From NCBI GenBank assembly GCA_007922305.1, contig ML677348.1:19717327-19781326 (forward strand): a stretch of DNA of 64,000 nucleotides, in the 5' to 3' direction. Positions 1 to 11,480 of the stretch are shown here, one piece after another. The notes beneath the pieces are model-generated. The model was not told where the DNA came from, searched no databases, and worked only from the letters and a program-made list of their open reading frames with translations. Position 1 is the first letter of the stretch; the number at the start of each line of letters is the position of its first letter. The translations under genes and the position numbers were made by a program. This DNA is from Dermatemys mawii. Taxonomy: Eukaryota > Chordata > Testudines > Dermatemydidae.

Positions 1-104
1 TTAACCCAAGCTGGTAAAATAGGCTTGGGGGGGCGTATTTCTTTTTTTCATGTGGGTCCCCACATCTGTACCCTAGAGTTCAGAGTGGGGAGGCAATCCT
101 GACA
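1..104 (+). mobile_element. 3' part of an LTR (cut by window edge)
   Basis: Nearly identical to 19861-19961, the end of the solo LTR in CDADC1 intron 7, and ends in the same TGACA. A primer binding site directly follows, so this is the 5' LTR of a plus-strand endogenous retrovirus-like element. Confidence 0.85.
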
Positions 105-122
105 TGGTTGCAGCTGTGGGAT
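105..122 (+). other. tRNA-Leu-type primer binding site
   Basis: Begins with TGG immediately after the LTR end and matches the complement of a tRNA-Leu (AAG-type) 3' end, as I recall it, at 16 of 18 positions; both differences are T for G. This places the LTR as a left one and suggests an ERV-L-like or similar Leu-primed family. Confidence 0.65.
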
Positions 123-560
123 GAAATTTTGTGAATTTAAAAAACAAACTGCTTTCTGCAAAATTCTTTCTCTAAGGTAAGACCTCAGCAAGTACAAAGC
201 AAGTAACAGTGTTAAGTTAAACACTATAGGGAGTCACTCTGGTAAAACTTGTTCTGCAGGTCTTGAAGCTGTGATAGCTCCACGCTTTGTCTTTTTCAGT
301 TGCCTGAGGGCAGGGAACTGAAGGTTTTTTGTTTTTTTGTTTTTGTTTTTTTTTGAGAGGGTTTTCTCCTGCTGGATAGCAGAGAGTAGCCCAGGTTTGC
401 AGTTAAGAGTTAATAGGCTCGTTAAGTGCTAGGCAAGCATCCCAGGGGTCCCTGTGTGGGGGGGAACTGGTCAGTTCAGTTTTCTGAGAATCAGTGTAGG
501 GTGTCTTTCTCCCTCTGCTGGTAGGATTAAAACCCTGCTGAGAATTTCCAAGTGATATAA
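123..560 (+). mobile_element. Remnant of retroviral leader sequence
   Basis: Non-coding sequence after the primer site, with a donor-like AAG|GTAAGA near 175 and T-rich tracts. No Gag or Pol frame follows, so the element is truncated or deleted internally. The right boundary is a guess. Confidence 0.4.
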
Positions 561-1546
561 GAAAATTTTGTTTAATTTTCAGTTAGTAAGTTAAACACTA
601 ATTCTAGGCTACTTCACACTTATGACAAACATCTGTTAAAAGGGGAAAACATTAGAAATGATGGTGATTAAATTAAGCTTGAGGAGCCCATTAGGCTCCA
701 TAATATTATTTCACAGCAGGCTGAGGGGGGACATTTCTAATTAGCTGAAATAGGAGGTCTTCTCTGATTCATCTTAGAGTCAAGATGGACTTTTCAATTT
801 CCTTTGGTGCTTCAAACGGGGCCGCTGTTTTTTCTCAGACCCACAGGAATTTTCCCGACAGGAAATTGCAGTTTCTCCCAGGGAGTAAAATTAATATCAG
901 TGGGAGCAGTGTGATTCCAAGACATGATTTATCAATGAGAGAGGTGAAAAGAACACTGGTAGGAAGGAGGAAAAAATAAACAAGAGAGAGGTTTGAGCTG
1001 CAAAATCCAGATTCCAAACCCCACCCAAAGGTCAAGGGAGGTTTGGATCTGGAGATTTGGTTTGTGGCAACTTGCAAAATTCAGTTAGATTTGTACATAG
1101 AAATCTACTTTGATACAGAAGAGTGCCCAGTATATGCAAATCAGCCCATTTAACTGAGGTTTTAGACAGTTTATTAAAATATGAAGAATTTGACTAAACC
1201 AATCATCACAGTCCTTGCTCTGTAATGAAAACTGGAAAGCTACACATCCCCAATCCACTTCAACAGATGGGGAAAGAATTGTCTGATGGGGAACTTGGGC
1301 CTTCACTAATTATGGAATCTGGCACTCTGTTTCCATCCGAGTGTTGCAGTAAATAGTTCCTCTCAGTTGTTTTTGCCCTACACCCATCTAGTGTATTTAG
1401 AAAGCACTCATCTCCATAGTACCTAGATGCCTCATACTGTGATTAAAACTAACTATGAGAGAGAGACTGGTACCATGATTCCACATGCCTTAAGTAATTT
1501 CAACAGTAAGCCACAAGTCATCATTACCCATCAGAATGATATTCCA
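561..1546. other. Intergenic, no feature recognised
   Basis: Ordinary AT-rich sequence. The short open frames here show no known motif. Confidence 0.5.
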
Positions 1547-2264
1547 CTAGGGCAAACTTTTTGGCCCAAGGGCCACATCAGGGTTGAAAACTTGTACAGA
1601 GGGGTGGGTCAGAGAAGGGTGTCTCTCCCCAAACAGACTGGCCTTGCCCCCATCTGACCCCCTCCTACTTCCCACTCCCTGACTGCTCCCCTCAGAATCC
1701 CGAACCCATCCAACCCTCCACTGCTGCTTGTCCCCTGACTGCCCCCTCCAAGGACTTCCTGCCCCTAACCACTCCTCAGGACCTCACCCCCTACCTAAGC
1801 CCCTCTGCTCCTTGTCCCCTGACCACCCCCTCCCAAGATCCCCAACCCTAACTGCCCCCCAGGACCCCACCCCCTTCCTAATCCCCCCGTTCCCTGACCC
1901 CATCTACACCCCCATCTGGATTCCCACACCCTATCCAACCCCCCTAACTCTCCCCCTCAGAACCTCGGCCCCATCCAATAGCCCCCTGTCCCCTGAATGC
2001 TGCCCCAGGATTCCCTGCCCCTTATCCAACTCCCCATCCATGGGCCCCTTACCACACTGATGGCAGCCCAGCCAGAGCCAGACACTCTGCACCGCTCTCC
2101 TGGAGAAGCATGCAGCCCCACCCCTCAGAGAGCAGCCCATGCAGCAAGCTGAGGCTCCAGGAAAGGGGCAAAGGCAGGGGAGGGGACGAGAGAGGCTCAG
2201 GCGGGCCAGTCAGGGCGGTCCCGTGGGCTGGAAGTGGCCCACAGGCTGTAGCTTGCCCACCCCT
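1547..2264 (+). mobile_element. hAT-type non-autonomous element, degenerate, C-rich
   Basis: The left end has GGGCAAACTTTTTGGCCC and the right end GCTTGCCCACCCCTG, fitting the GTGGGCAAACT/AGTTTGCCCAC type of terminus also seen at 57272-57928. The interior is CCCC/CCTGAC-rich near-repetitive sequence, which explains the proline-rich frame at 1728-2060. No target duplication was recognised. Confidence 0.6.
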
Positions 2265-3131
2265 GATTTACGGTGACATCTTGGCTCCACTGAAGTAAAT
2301 GGCAAAATTCACATAGAATTAGAGGGGCCAGGATTTCACCCCAATCTATTGCTGATTGCACTTACATGATAGATCAGTATTTATTACTGAACATTTGCAT
2401 TACAGTAGCACCTCATGACACCAGTTGACCTCCAGGCCACATACTTTGTACAAACACATGAAGTCATCCCTGTCCTCATGGGTTCACAAGACGGACAAAG
2501 CAGGAGCGGGATACTGACAGAGAACGGTGAAGTGACTTGCTCACAGTGACACGACAGACCAGAATCTAGAACCAAGAGCCCCTGATTTGCAGTCCAGGGC
2601 CCTGTCTGCTAGACTGTACTGCCTCCTAAATACTCAGGCTGGCAACTGAATCCACGTCAAACTGTTTGGAAGGCTGCTGTGTGCACCACTGATTTAGCTA
2701 CTCTACCTTGAAGTCAATGAATAGTAGCTAGTAGGGCTGTATTTTGAAATAGCTGATGACTTAAGCGTGTGTATCTGTTTTTTATATACAAGGTTGGTGT
2801 GCCCTGGGGAATGTTCCTGGCCCATTACTTGTCGTACACATCTGAATACTCTTCAGTGAGTCAGGATTTCAAATTTCTGCCTTCCTTCTGGAGTGGAAGG
2901 GGGTGTGGGTGAGTCACCCCAGACTAACCCTTCCCACTTCACAAATCATGTAGGGAGGAATGGTTCAGCACGGCCCCCTGAATCTCCGGTATCTTGAACT
3001 TTACTTTATCAAAAACAAAGCAGCCTCCATTAGCACAGCAGCTCTGAAGCGGCTTCTATTCAAGTCAGTGAGGGGTTTGCTACTGAGATCACTGGGAGCG
3101 TGACCAGCCCTCTAGTGCCCAGATGTGATTA
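2265..3131. other. Intergenic with a MIR-like SINE remnant
   Basis: At about 2430-2630 the text resembles a MIR/CORE-type SINE (TGACTTGCTCACAGTGACAC, then a segment rich in CCAGGGCCCTGTCTGCTAGAC). Nothing else recognised. Confidence 0.5.
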
Positions 3132-3447
3132 CAATAGAACCTCAGAGTTCCAAACACCAGAGTTTTGAACTGACCAGTCAACCACACACCTCATTTGGAA
3201 CCAGAAGTACGTGGTCAGGTAACAGCAGAGACAAAAAAGAAGCAAATACAGTACAGTGCTGTGTTTAATGTAAACGACAAATCAAGGGAAAGCAGCATTT
3301 TTCTCCTGCACAGTAAAGTTTCAAAGCTGTATTAAGTCTGTGTTCAGTTGTAAACTTGAAAGAACAACTATAATGTTTTGTGATCATCATTTCAGAGTTA
3401 CCAACAACCTCCATTCCTGAGGTGTTTGTAACTCGGAGGTTCTACTG
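3132..3447 (+). mobile_element. Tigger/pogo-type MITE, 316 bp
   Basis: Terminal inverted repeats of about 27 bp (CAATAGAACCTCAGAGTT at the left, complement of AACTCGGAGGTTCTACTG at the right), three mismatches, flanked by TA at 3130-3131 and 3448-3449. The TA duplication and CAGTAGAACCTC ends are typical of Tc1/mariner-pogo elements. Confidence 0.85.
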
Positions 3448-4347
3448 TAGTTTTGCAGGGCTATAGTGTTTTCCCAGGGACAGCATGTGTCTCTGATGGC
3501 ATATATACAAGTAAGGGATGAAATTTTTTGAGTAGCAAATGTGAAATCAACTTAATTAAGGGAGACACGTCAAATATTTGTATGTGAAGAGGCTACAGTG
3601 CACAAAATGACAAGATACGTCCCGTGTATTCTAAAGATGTCTCATTAGGTTCATCCGTAGCCGGAAAGCTGGGCACTTCCCTGGCTCCCCTTCTCACACT
3701 ACCAGCAGCTCCCCTTGAAAGCAATGACTGGCATGTGCCTGGCACCTTCAGTAAGAATGCAGCCTACACTTTCTCTGGGAGTATATCTCAAGGCACTGGG
3801 GAATGAGTCTCTTAGCCCCGGTCCCCAGACTCACGCTAGCAGGGCTCACAGTGGTGCTCTACACAGTTGTGTGTGAAGACAGTGCTTTTATGGTACGCCT
3901 TGGAGCTTGGGCTCTCAGTCCTAGGGGGAAGGGTTGGTGTGAGAGCCCAGGCTACAGCCTGAGCTACACAATGTAAAAACATTGCCCACACAGCTATCTT
4001 TAGAGCATGCGTGTGACCCTGGGGCGTTGGGCTGGGAGCCTTGTTCCCAGATGCTGTGTAATACACTATATTAACCAAAAGGCAACGTGTTACTAAACAT
4101 TCAGGCGTCTGCTGTGCTCATCATTATATTATGCACCTGCCAGGGAAATGACCTGCCCAAGATCACACAGATCTCCTGACTAGCAGGCCTGTGCCTTAAC
4201 TGCATCCTCTCCTTCCTGCTGTGCTTCTTCCAGGGATGCGAATGGGAGGAATTCCCTGTGGTCATGAGTCAGGGTTGATTTAAACAAAGCAGAACCAAAT
4301 AACCAAGACTAGGACAAGAACAGTCTCTGTGGCAGAGAGAGCAGAGA
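3448..4347. other. Intergenic, little recognised
   Basis: A short MIR-like piece (about 4125-4215, ACCTGCCCAAGATCACACAG) is visible. No gene. Confidence 0.4.
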
Positions 4348-4355
4348 ACAAAGAC

Positions 4356-4480
4356 ATAGGGTGACCAGATGTCCCAATTTTATAGGGACAGTCCCGATTT
4401 TTGGGTCTTTTTCTTATATAGGCTCTTATACAGGCCCTGCCCCCTGTCCTGATTTTTCATACTTGCTGTCTGGTCACCCT
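4356..4480 (+). mobile_element. 125-bp hAT-type MITE with 8-bp target duplication
   Basis: Inverted ends AGGGTGACCAGA and TCTGGTCACCCT. ACAAAGAC is duplicated exactly at 4348-4355 and 4481-4488. The same family is at 8625-8753 and, degraded, at 48218-48340. Confidence 0.88.
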
Positions 4481-4488
4481 ACAAAGAC

Positions 4489-5200
4489 GTATCAGTCCAT
4501 CTCCTCCAGGACACCATGCTGCCACTTATTTTACTCTTTTACTGACATCAAGATAACACTTCAGTTATCTTGCCAGTGCCAAGCACTTGCCTCGTAAGGT
4601 GGTGGTCACTCTAGAAACCCTTCAGCTGTATGTGTAGCATTGTCTGTTCAGTGCCAGTCATGGCCTCTTTCTGCAATCTCTGCTTTGTATAATTAAAAAA
4701 AACCCCCTCATTCTGGTGAGGAAAGATGTTTATCAGTTAATTAACAGGCTCTTCCTTCTAGGAAAGAAGCCAGATCAACACATTTGCGTGCTGTGGACTG
4801 TGACATTTACACAGAACTGACCTTTACACCACTCATGACAAAGGCCCGTTCTTTCCAAACTAGTGGGGACCTTATCTATGTTCATATAATTCTGACAACT
4901 GTAACAATGGCCTTGAACTCACTGTGAGAACAGCTGCCTTGACTAGGCTTTGAACTTATTCAAAAAATGTACTTATCAGGCCCTAGCACTTTGCATTTGT
5001 TCAAAGCTTTGGGCAAACAGGACCTAAATGGTGTCAGCCTGTTACCATGAGGCACCCTTAGCCACATTGCTGCCTGCACCTGTTTCCATATGCAAATACC
5101 CAGTGAACCAACACATGCCAGCCATTTGCTGGTGCACATGGCAGGAGGATGAACTGACCACTTACACTGTGGCAGAGCTCTGACCTTGTCCCTGTGGGTC
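4489..5200. other. Intergenic, no feature recognised
   Basis: No repeat ends or coding motifs seen. Confidence 0.4.
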
Positions 5201-6476
5201 CCACGCTTCCAGATGCTTTATGCTAGCCTCAGGGGCTCTCTGTGACCCGTCATGTAGCCCTTTTCTCTCTGCTGCTGGGGCTGGTGGTAGGCCCTGGGCT
5301 CTTGCTGCTGTTACGTCTTCAGCAACTCCTCTCCTTCTCTGGGCCAGCTTCCCCTGCCCCCTTCTCTATTACCTGGTCATGGGGGGGGGGCAGGCTGGCT
5401 GCTGGAACCCTGCCCCCCAACCCTTCATTGCTGCTGTTCCTGCTGCAATCCCTTGTGGGGGCTGCTAGCTCACTCCCCAGAGGAGAGGAGTGAGGGACCC
5501 TGGATGTTGCTGCTCTGGCCAGCACCGTCACCACCACATGAAAGGGGGGCGGTCCTTCCTGCCTGGTCTTTAGACTGCCTGCTGGAGCCTCACAGAGACT
5601 CTGCAGACCACTGGAGGGGAGGAGCCACCAAAACTGAGTAACTTTCAAACTGTGCTCTTGTGGTGGGGGTCTTGACCGTGGTTGTGGAGACATAGGGGGT
5701 GTGGTGTGGAGCCTGCCCTGCCTGGTCCATCTGTTCCCCCCGCCCTGCCACTGCCCCCTCCACTGCCCCCACAGACTGTTTACCGTCAGCCTCAAGCTCC
5801 TACCTTTGGGACTCTGCTGCTTGCCTGGCTTGCCATGTCCGTTTGACACCATGTGGGCCTGGAGCAGCAGCCAGCAAACACTGACTTTCTCGCAAGCACA
5901 AGTGGGTGCATGTGCCCCCTCCTTGGACTGATGCCTCCCCACTTCCAAGCAGCATGCGCCCCGCCCCCTTTTCCCTTGCAGCCCTTTGCCTCCCTCTTTT
6001 GTCTGCCCTGCCCTTTTCCCTCTCCAGGTTTTGTTTGTTTGTTTGCCCCGTCACAGCTTCTGAAGCTAGCCCCTTGGTTTCCCTATCCTACCTCAAGCCC
6101 CATTGTTCTGCCCGCCACCGCCTGCCCCCGCCCCAGTCCCCCTGCCCTGACTAAACCTTTGCACTGTGTGCCCAGGCCCCCTCCCATGCACTTGTACATC
6201 TCCCGTTTCAGTTTGAATCCTGTCTCACTGCACCCCCTGCCCCGAGTGCTATTATACCCCCGCCCCTTCCCTAGTGCAGCGAGAGGGGCCAGAATTCCAT
6301 CTCGTGTTGGTGACTGCCCCTCCCCGCACCCCATCATTGCCTTCATAGGCCGCTCCTAGCCAAGCTTCCCCCACAACCTTTTCTGGCAGCTTCCTCCCTT
6401 GCCTACAGCCTAGGAGTGAGGACTGGTGGCTGTTTCCCCTCTGCCCTTCAGTGTTTCTCCTCCCTCCCCCCTCATT
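5200..6476 (+). repeat. GC-rich block, possibly LINE 5' region
   Basis: C/G-rich with many CCCC and CTG runs, ending directly at the ORF1-like frame. Long open frames on both strands here (e.g. 5319-5948 minus, 5853-6359 plus) follow from the composition. That it is the 5' untranslated region of the element at 6477 is inference. Confidence 0.35.
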
Positions 6477-7373
6477 ATGGCAGGAGACACAGCGGGTGGG
6501 ACCCCTAAGGCAGCCAGCACCTGTCCCCCCATTGTGGCTCCCACTTCAACCGCCAGTGCCAAACCACCTGCTACTGCTCCTGGTGGGGCACTGGCAGCGG
6601 CGGGCAATGGGGTGACCTCCACTGCTCCCATGTCCCTCCCCCAACCCCCGATTCTGGGGAGTGCCCCCCCAGCAGCGGGAAAGGCCAGGGCAAAAAGAAG
6701 AGTAAGGGCCCCTGCCAAAACGGCTAGGCCCTCCATGGCAGGGGCTGTCCTCTCTGCCGTGGCCCCACCACCAGCTGCAGCATCCCTCCCTCATGGTCCC
6801 TCCACCAGCAATGTGGGTGCCCCTCTCCTGGCCCCCAGGGCTAACACCCAAGTGGCAGTGGCCCCCCTCCCCGCCGCCTTCTGCTACATCATCTTGCCCA
6901 GCCACCACCTCTGGCAGCCGGGGCCCTTTCCCCACCTTGACCAGGAAGGATGGCATTCGTTGCCTCCTAGTGCCCGCCTCGCCCCACATGGAGACGACTT
7001 GCGGGCATTGGCGAGAGTAGTGGGGCCCACAGCTATCGTGGCAGCCTCCAAAATGTATGGAAAGGTCCCCTTCTTCCTGGCCTCGGAGTCTGCCACTCAA
7101 GAGGGGGTTGGAGAAGGACTTGGCAGTGGGGAGGGGTGTTTGTTCTTCCCCCTGGAGCCGCTGGAGGACCTGGGCTTCCGTGTGGTCCTGATCTCCATCC
7201 CTCCCTTCCTTACCACTGTCCCGTTACCTGCCTCGCGCATTACCAGACGGGACTACGTTGCTCATGTGGGTCTGGGCTGTGGAGCCAAGTATGGGCTGCA
7301 CAAACATGCATGGGGGGACGAGGGGGCATACCTGCCAGCACTCTTGTGCCATGGGACCTTGACAGCATGTTGA
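6477..7373 (+). pseudogene. ORF1/Gag-like frame of a non-LTR retrotransposon (degraded)
   Basis: A 298-codon frame from ATG at 6477. The N-terminal half is Ala/Pro/Thr-rich with a basic patch (KARAKRRVRAPAK). The C-terminal half has RVVGPTAIVAASKMYGKVPF and FFPLEPLEDLGFRVVLISIP, the pattern I associate with the RNA-binding ORF1 of some vertebrate LINEs. The expected continuation after PPFL is lost, and a second frame continues to about 7405, which suggests a frameshift. No reverse transcriptase follows. Family is uncertain; it is not a host gene I recognise. Confidence 0.4.
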
Positions 7374-7405
7374 AAATCAAGGCAGCATTGAAGCTGGCTA
7401 CTTAG

Positions 7406-8624
7406 CCATAGTGCCTGATGCACGTCTTTAAAGCTTAAGGCCTGGCCTGCAGTTCAGCTTAGTTCATGGAGGAGGTGGCGGCGGCTGAGTCCTGAGTCAT
7501 TTTTCCAATCTCTGCCAGCAACTGGGGGATTTTTTTTCCTCTGTGACTTTGCTGGGGTTGTGCTGGCTGGAAAGCCCTGTGACTACACTCATCAGTGAGA
7601 CAAAGGGAGGCTTTGTATAGCCTGCGGCAGCTGCGCTCCAACCACTCGGGCCCAGAGCAGGGTCATTAGGTCTGGCCAAACACCACACACAGAGCCACAG
7701 CACTGCCAAGTTCTAGTTCCACGCTCGTAGTGTCTCCCATTTTTTTCAGTGCCTCTCCCTCCCTCCCTCACTTGAGGAACTGGCTGCTTCTCTGACAGGC
7801 GCCAGCTCCGCACCTGTCTCCTCTGCCAAAGCAATAGCAGCGCTCCCTTCTGTAGGCCAGCCCACCACAGGCAGGAGCGAGCTAAACCACTGAGGCGGGA
7901 GGCAGTGCAGTTAGCCGGCGGAAAGTTTTTGTGACCAGCTGTTTAACGCTGCTGCCCACCGGTCTGCAGCCAGCCCCTGGCCACGTCACAGGCACTAAAC
8001 AAAAATTCATGGCCCCGTGACCTGTCCATGACTTGTACTATAAACCACTGACTAAATGATGGGGTCTCTGGTGAGCTCTGGGGCGCAGCTGCTGCTCTGG
8101 ACTGGGGCGGGGCTCCTGGGCACTTGCTGGGACAGGGGCGGGAGGCTCCTGGGTCCCGCTGGTGCTCAGGATGTGGAGGGTGACCCGGGGCTGCTGCTGC
8201 CACTGCTGGCAAGGGGCAGCCTGGGACCCCTGCTGCTGGCTGGGAACAGCTCTGCCAGCCGGAGACTGCCACCGCTGCTGGTGCAGGGTGGCCTGGGACC
8301 ACCACTGCTGCTGCAGGGGGGGCTGGGACTGATGCCGGTGGGGAGGATGCAGCCTTGGACCACCATTGCTGCTGCTGGCAGGGCAGGGGAGGCGGGGGGC
8401 AGCCTGGTATGGCTGCTGTCGCTTCTATTCATGGAGAGGGGTGTGCAACCCAAGACTGCCACTGCTGCTGCTGGCGGGGGGGAGCGGGGAGGGTGTAGCC
8501 TGGGACTGGGACTGCTGCTGCTGGAGCAGGGGTGCACAGGGCCACCCCAGCTGCTCAGGCATCCCTGGAGTCAGTCACACCTGCCAGCTGCAGAAGTCAT
8601 GGAATCTGTGACTTCCGTGTTGGA
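7406..8624. repeat. GC-rich, CTG/CAG-rich sequence
   Basis: From about 8070 to 8570 the sequence is irregular GCTGCTGCTG/GGGGCAGCCTGGGAC repeats, giving Leu/Gly-rich frames on both strands. Edges carry GTCATGG-type direct or inverted pieces that may mark another non-autonomous transposon. No gene. Confidence 0.5.
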
Positions 8625-8753
8625 TAGGGTGACCAGACAGCAAGTATGAAAAGTCGGGACAGAGTGCGGGGAGGAAGAGAATAGGTGCCTATATAAGAAA
8701 AAGCCTCAAATATCAGGGATGTCCCTATAAAATCAGGACATTTGATCACCCTA
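8625..8753 (-). mobile_element. Second copy of the 125-bp hAT-type MITE, inverted
   Basis: Ends TAGGGTGACCAGAC and GATCACCCTA; reverse complement of the 4356-4480 element. Flanks GTGTTGGA and GTGCCAGA match at 6 of 8 positions, an aged target duplication. Confidence 0.8.
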
Positions 8754-9224
8754 GTGCCAGACTCGCAGCCTTAACCTTAATTCATGGTTTTTAAATGATT
8801 CAGCTGGCTTCAGTGGTAATTACTGGGAAATGCGGCCTTTTCAGTAGCAAGGGCTTTGAAGTAGAACCACACACTGGACTAGCCCTCGAAGGCGAGCCAG
8901 ACAATTCATCAAAGGGGGCCAAGGCAGGAAGGCCAGGGTTTGACCAAGTTCAATGGATTTTAAGAGGGGCAAAGTAAAGCAAACACACTTTTATACTAAA
9001 AGGGAACTAGCACTCACAAGCCTGTCGCTCAGCGCCCAGACCCGGCACAGGCCGTGCTTTGGGAGTCCAGCTGTGCCTGGCCCCTACACTACATTCAGGC
9101 CAGGGTCATCCATTACCTGCCATGAATATTAGTTTTGTGCTGCCCCAACTGTTCTGGCATTTATCAGCCATCGCTTTGTGCTTCACAGTCTGCTGCAGTG
9201 GAATTTTCTGACTAGCTGCCATAT
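8754..9224. other. Intergenic, no feature recognised
   Basis: Nothing supportable seen. Confidence 0.4.
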
Positions 9225-9232
9225 GCCTAGAG

Positions 9233-9469
9233 CGGCGGTCTCCAAACTTTTTGCGACAAGGGCCATATTTGATTTTTAAAGGGGCTTCGTGGGCCGCTAC
9301 CACGGCCCCTCCCCTTTGCTCCTCTGGCTGCACTGCGGGGACACTCACCAGCAGCAGCTCACGTGGTCGGGGGGCAGCGGCAGCTTCTCCACGTGCCTTG
9401 TCAGGGGGGCCGGACACATCGACATTGCAGGCCGGCTCTGGCCCCCTGGCCGTAGTTTGGAGACCACGG
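9233..9469 (+). mobile_element. 237-bp hAT MITE with exact 8-bp target duplication
   Basis: Ends CGGCGGTCTCCAAAC and GTTTGGAGACCACGG (inverted, 13 of 15). GCCTAGAG is duplicated at 9225-9232 and 9470-9477. The interior is GC-rich. Confidence 0.9.
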
Positions 9470-9477
9470 GCCTAGAG

Positions 9478-10380
9478 TCCTGCTGCTGCAATACAGCCAC
9501 TGGGTGTGTGTGCATTTCCCAGGCAGAGAAACCACACATGAGAACGCAAGGCCACAGGGCTTGGGGAAAATTCTTCATCAGATCAGCTTGCTGTGAATCA
9601 AGTGAGTGAAGTGTAGCAACCAGCAAATGAATGAGCTGGTAACACTGCCCTCTAGGGGCTTTGCCAAATATCAGCATGCAGCTTTGCATTCAGCCTTTAG
9701 GTGAGTCGGCTAATTAACAAATGCATCCTTTTGGGCCTGCTAAGACATGACGCTATCAGTTCACAGTAAAGATTCCTAATGTTGATTAGCCAGCAGATTT
9801 GGATTCGCTGAACCAGCCATGTAGCTAGTACAGCAATAAGCATCCCTCCGTCTCTCCCTGGTCCTTGCCCTCTCCCACCTTGTACAGCATTAAATCTGTG
9901 CACTTATAGACCTAATAAGTCTGCTGCTCCCCGGATGATACACTGACTGCCTGCAACCTAAACCAAGCAACTACTAGGCAAGCTAGGATCAGACTTTTGC
10001 ACTTCAATCCCGTGGATACTTGCTTGTGGGTCTCTCAGTAGGGCCTGACCCAGGCATAGCACCATCTGTGTTATTATCACTGCCTACAGCTGTATTAAAG
10101 CAGCAGCGATCTAGTTTGCCATCACATGGCAGCCAGTTAGACATGATTACAGGAAGATTCTAGGCTTTTGCCAACTTGAGGCTAGTCCTGTACAAAAATA
10201 GAAAAAAAAAAATCACACTTGCAACCACATTATCAAACTGTGGCATTTTGCTTTTCAGGGCTGTCTTCCTTAGTACACCTAAGTTTTGTGCTACCAACTA
10301 CTCCCACTGCCCCTCCTCACAGTCCAGACTATGCCTGCTCCTTTAAACCAGAAGACAGTACTCTTTCCTAGGCAGTCATT
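9478..10380. other. Intergenic, no feature recognised
   Basis: Ordinary sequence; a short poly(A) at about 10201. Confidence 0.4.
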
Positions 10381-11480
10381 TCCCATTTTGCATGTGTGTA
10401 ACTGATTGCTCTTTCCTAAGCGAAGATTTTTGCATTTATCCTTATTGAATTTCATCCTATTTACTGCAGACCATTTCTCCAGTTTGTCCTGCTAATTTTG
10501 AATTTTAATCCTATCCTCCAAAGTACTTGCAACCCCTCCTAACTTGGGATTGTTCACAAAAGTTATAAGTGTATATTGTATGCCATTATCTAAATCATTG
10601 ATGAAGATATTGAACAGAATTGGACTCAGAACTGATCCCTGCATGACCCCATTTGATATGCCCTTTTACTTTGATTGTGAACCACTGATAACTACTCTCT
10701 GGGAATGGTTTCCCTATCTGTTATACACACACCTTATCAGAGCTCCATTTAGGTTGCATTTCCCTAGTTTGTTTATGTGGTCATACTACACAGGTCATAC
10801 TACACAGTATCAAAAGCCTTATTCAAGTCAAGATATACCACATCTACTGCTTTGCCCCCATCCACAGTATCAAAAGCCTTATTCAAGTCAAGATATACCA
10901 CATCTATATCTATATCTATATATATACCACATCTACTGCTTTGCCCCCATCCACAAAGCTTGACTTACCTTGTCAGAGAAAGCTATCAGGTTGGTTTGAC
11001 ATGATTTGTTCTTGACAAATCCATGGTGATGGTTACTTATCTCCTTATTATCTTCTAGGTGTTTGCAAATTGATTGCTTAGTTATTTGCTACATTTTCTT
11101 TGCAGGTACCAACGTTAAGATGACTGGTCAGTAATTCCCAGGGTGTCCTAATTTCCCTTTTCGTACCTGGGAAATATATTGGCCCTTTTCCAGTCTTCTG
11201 GAAGCTCACTCATCGTCCATGACTTTTCAAAGATAAAGGCTCAGATCTCTCTTCAGTCAGCATCTTGAGATTTCTAGGACATATTACATCAGAGCCTGGT
11301 CACTTGAAGACATCTGATTTAAGTAATTTTTAACTTGTACTTTCCTATTTTAGCCTCTGATTCTACCTCATTTTCACTGGCATTCATTAAGGTAACTGTT
11401 CAATTGCTACTAATTTTTTTGATGAAAACAAACAAAAACGTAATTTAGCACTTCTTCCATTTCCACATTTTCTGTTATTG
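10381..11480 (-). mobile_element. CR1 LINE fragment (reverse transcriptase region)
   Basis: The minus strand at about 10585-10650 encodes a GVMQGSVLSPILFNIFINDL-type block with one variant, the classic CR1 reverse-transcriptase segment. The rest matches antisense CR1 text up to about 11480. Many stops; inactive. It contains a local tandem duplication at 10779-10955. Confidence 0.8.
10779..10955. repeat. Tandem duplications inside the CR1
   Basis: A 14-bp unit (GGTCATACTACACA) is doubled at 10779-10806. A 60-bp unit starting at about 10803 is repeated from about 10863. A TATATC stretch follows, then a third partial copy at 10928-10955. Confidence 0.85.

Noticed and set aside
785..979. 64-residue plus-strand frame
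   Set aside because: No motif, no splice or promoter support, within intergenic sequence.
5319..5948. 209-residue minus-strand open frame
   Set aside because: Lies in GC-rich repetitive sequence with equally long frames on the other strand; no motif, biased composition.
8056..8649. 197-residue Leu/Gly-rich plus-strand frame
   Set aside because: Produced by irregular CTG/GGC repeats; the last part runs into a MITE.
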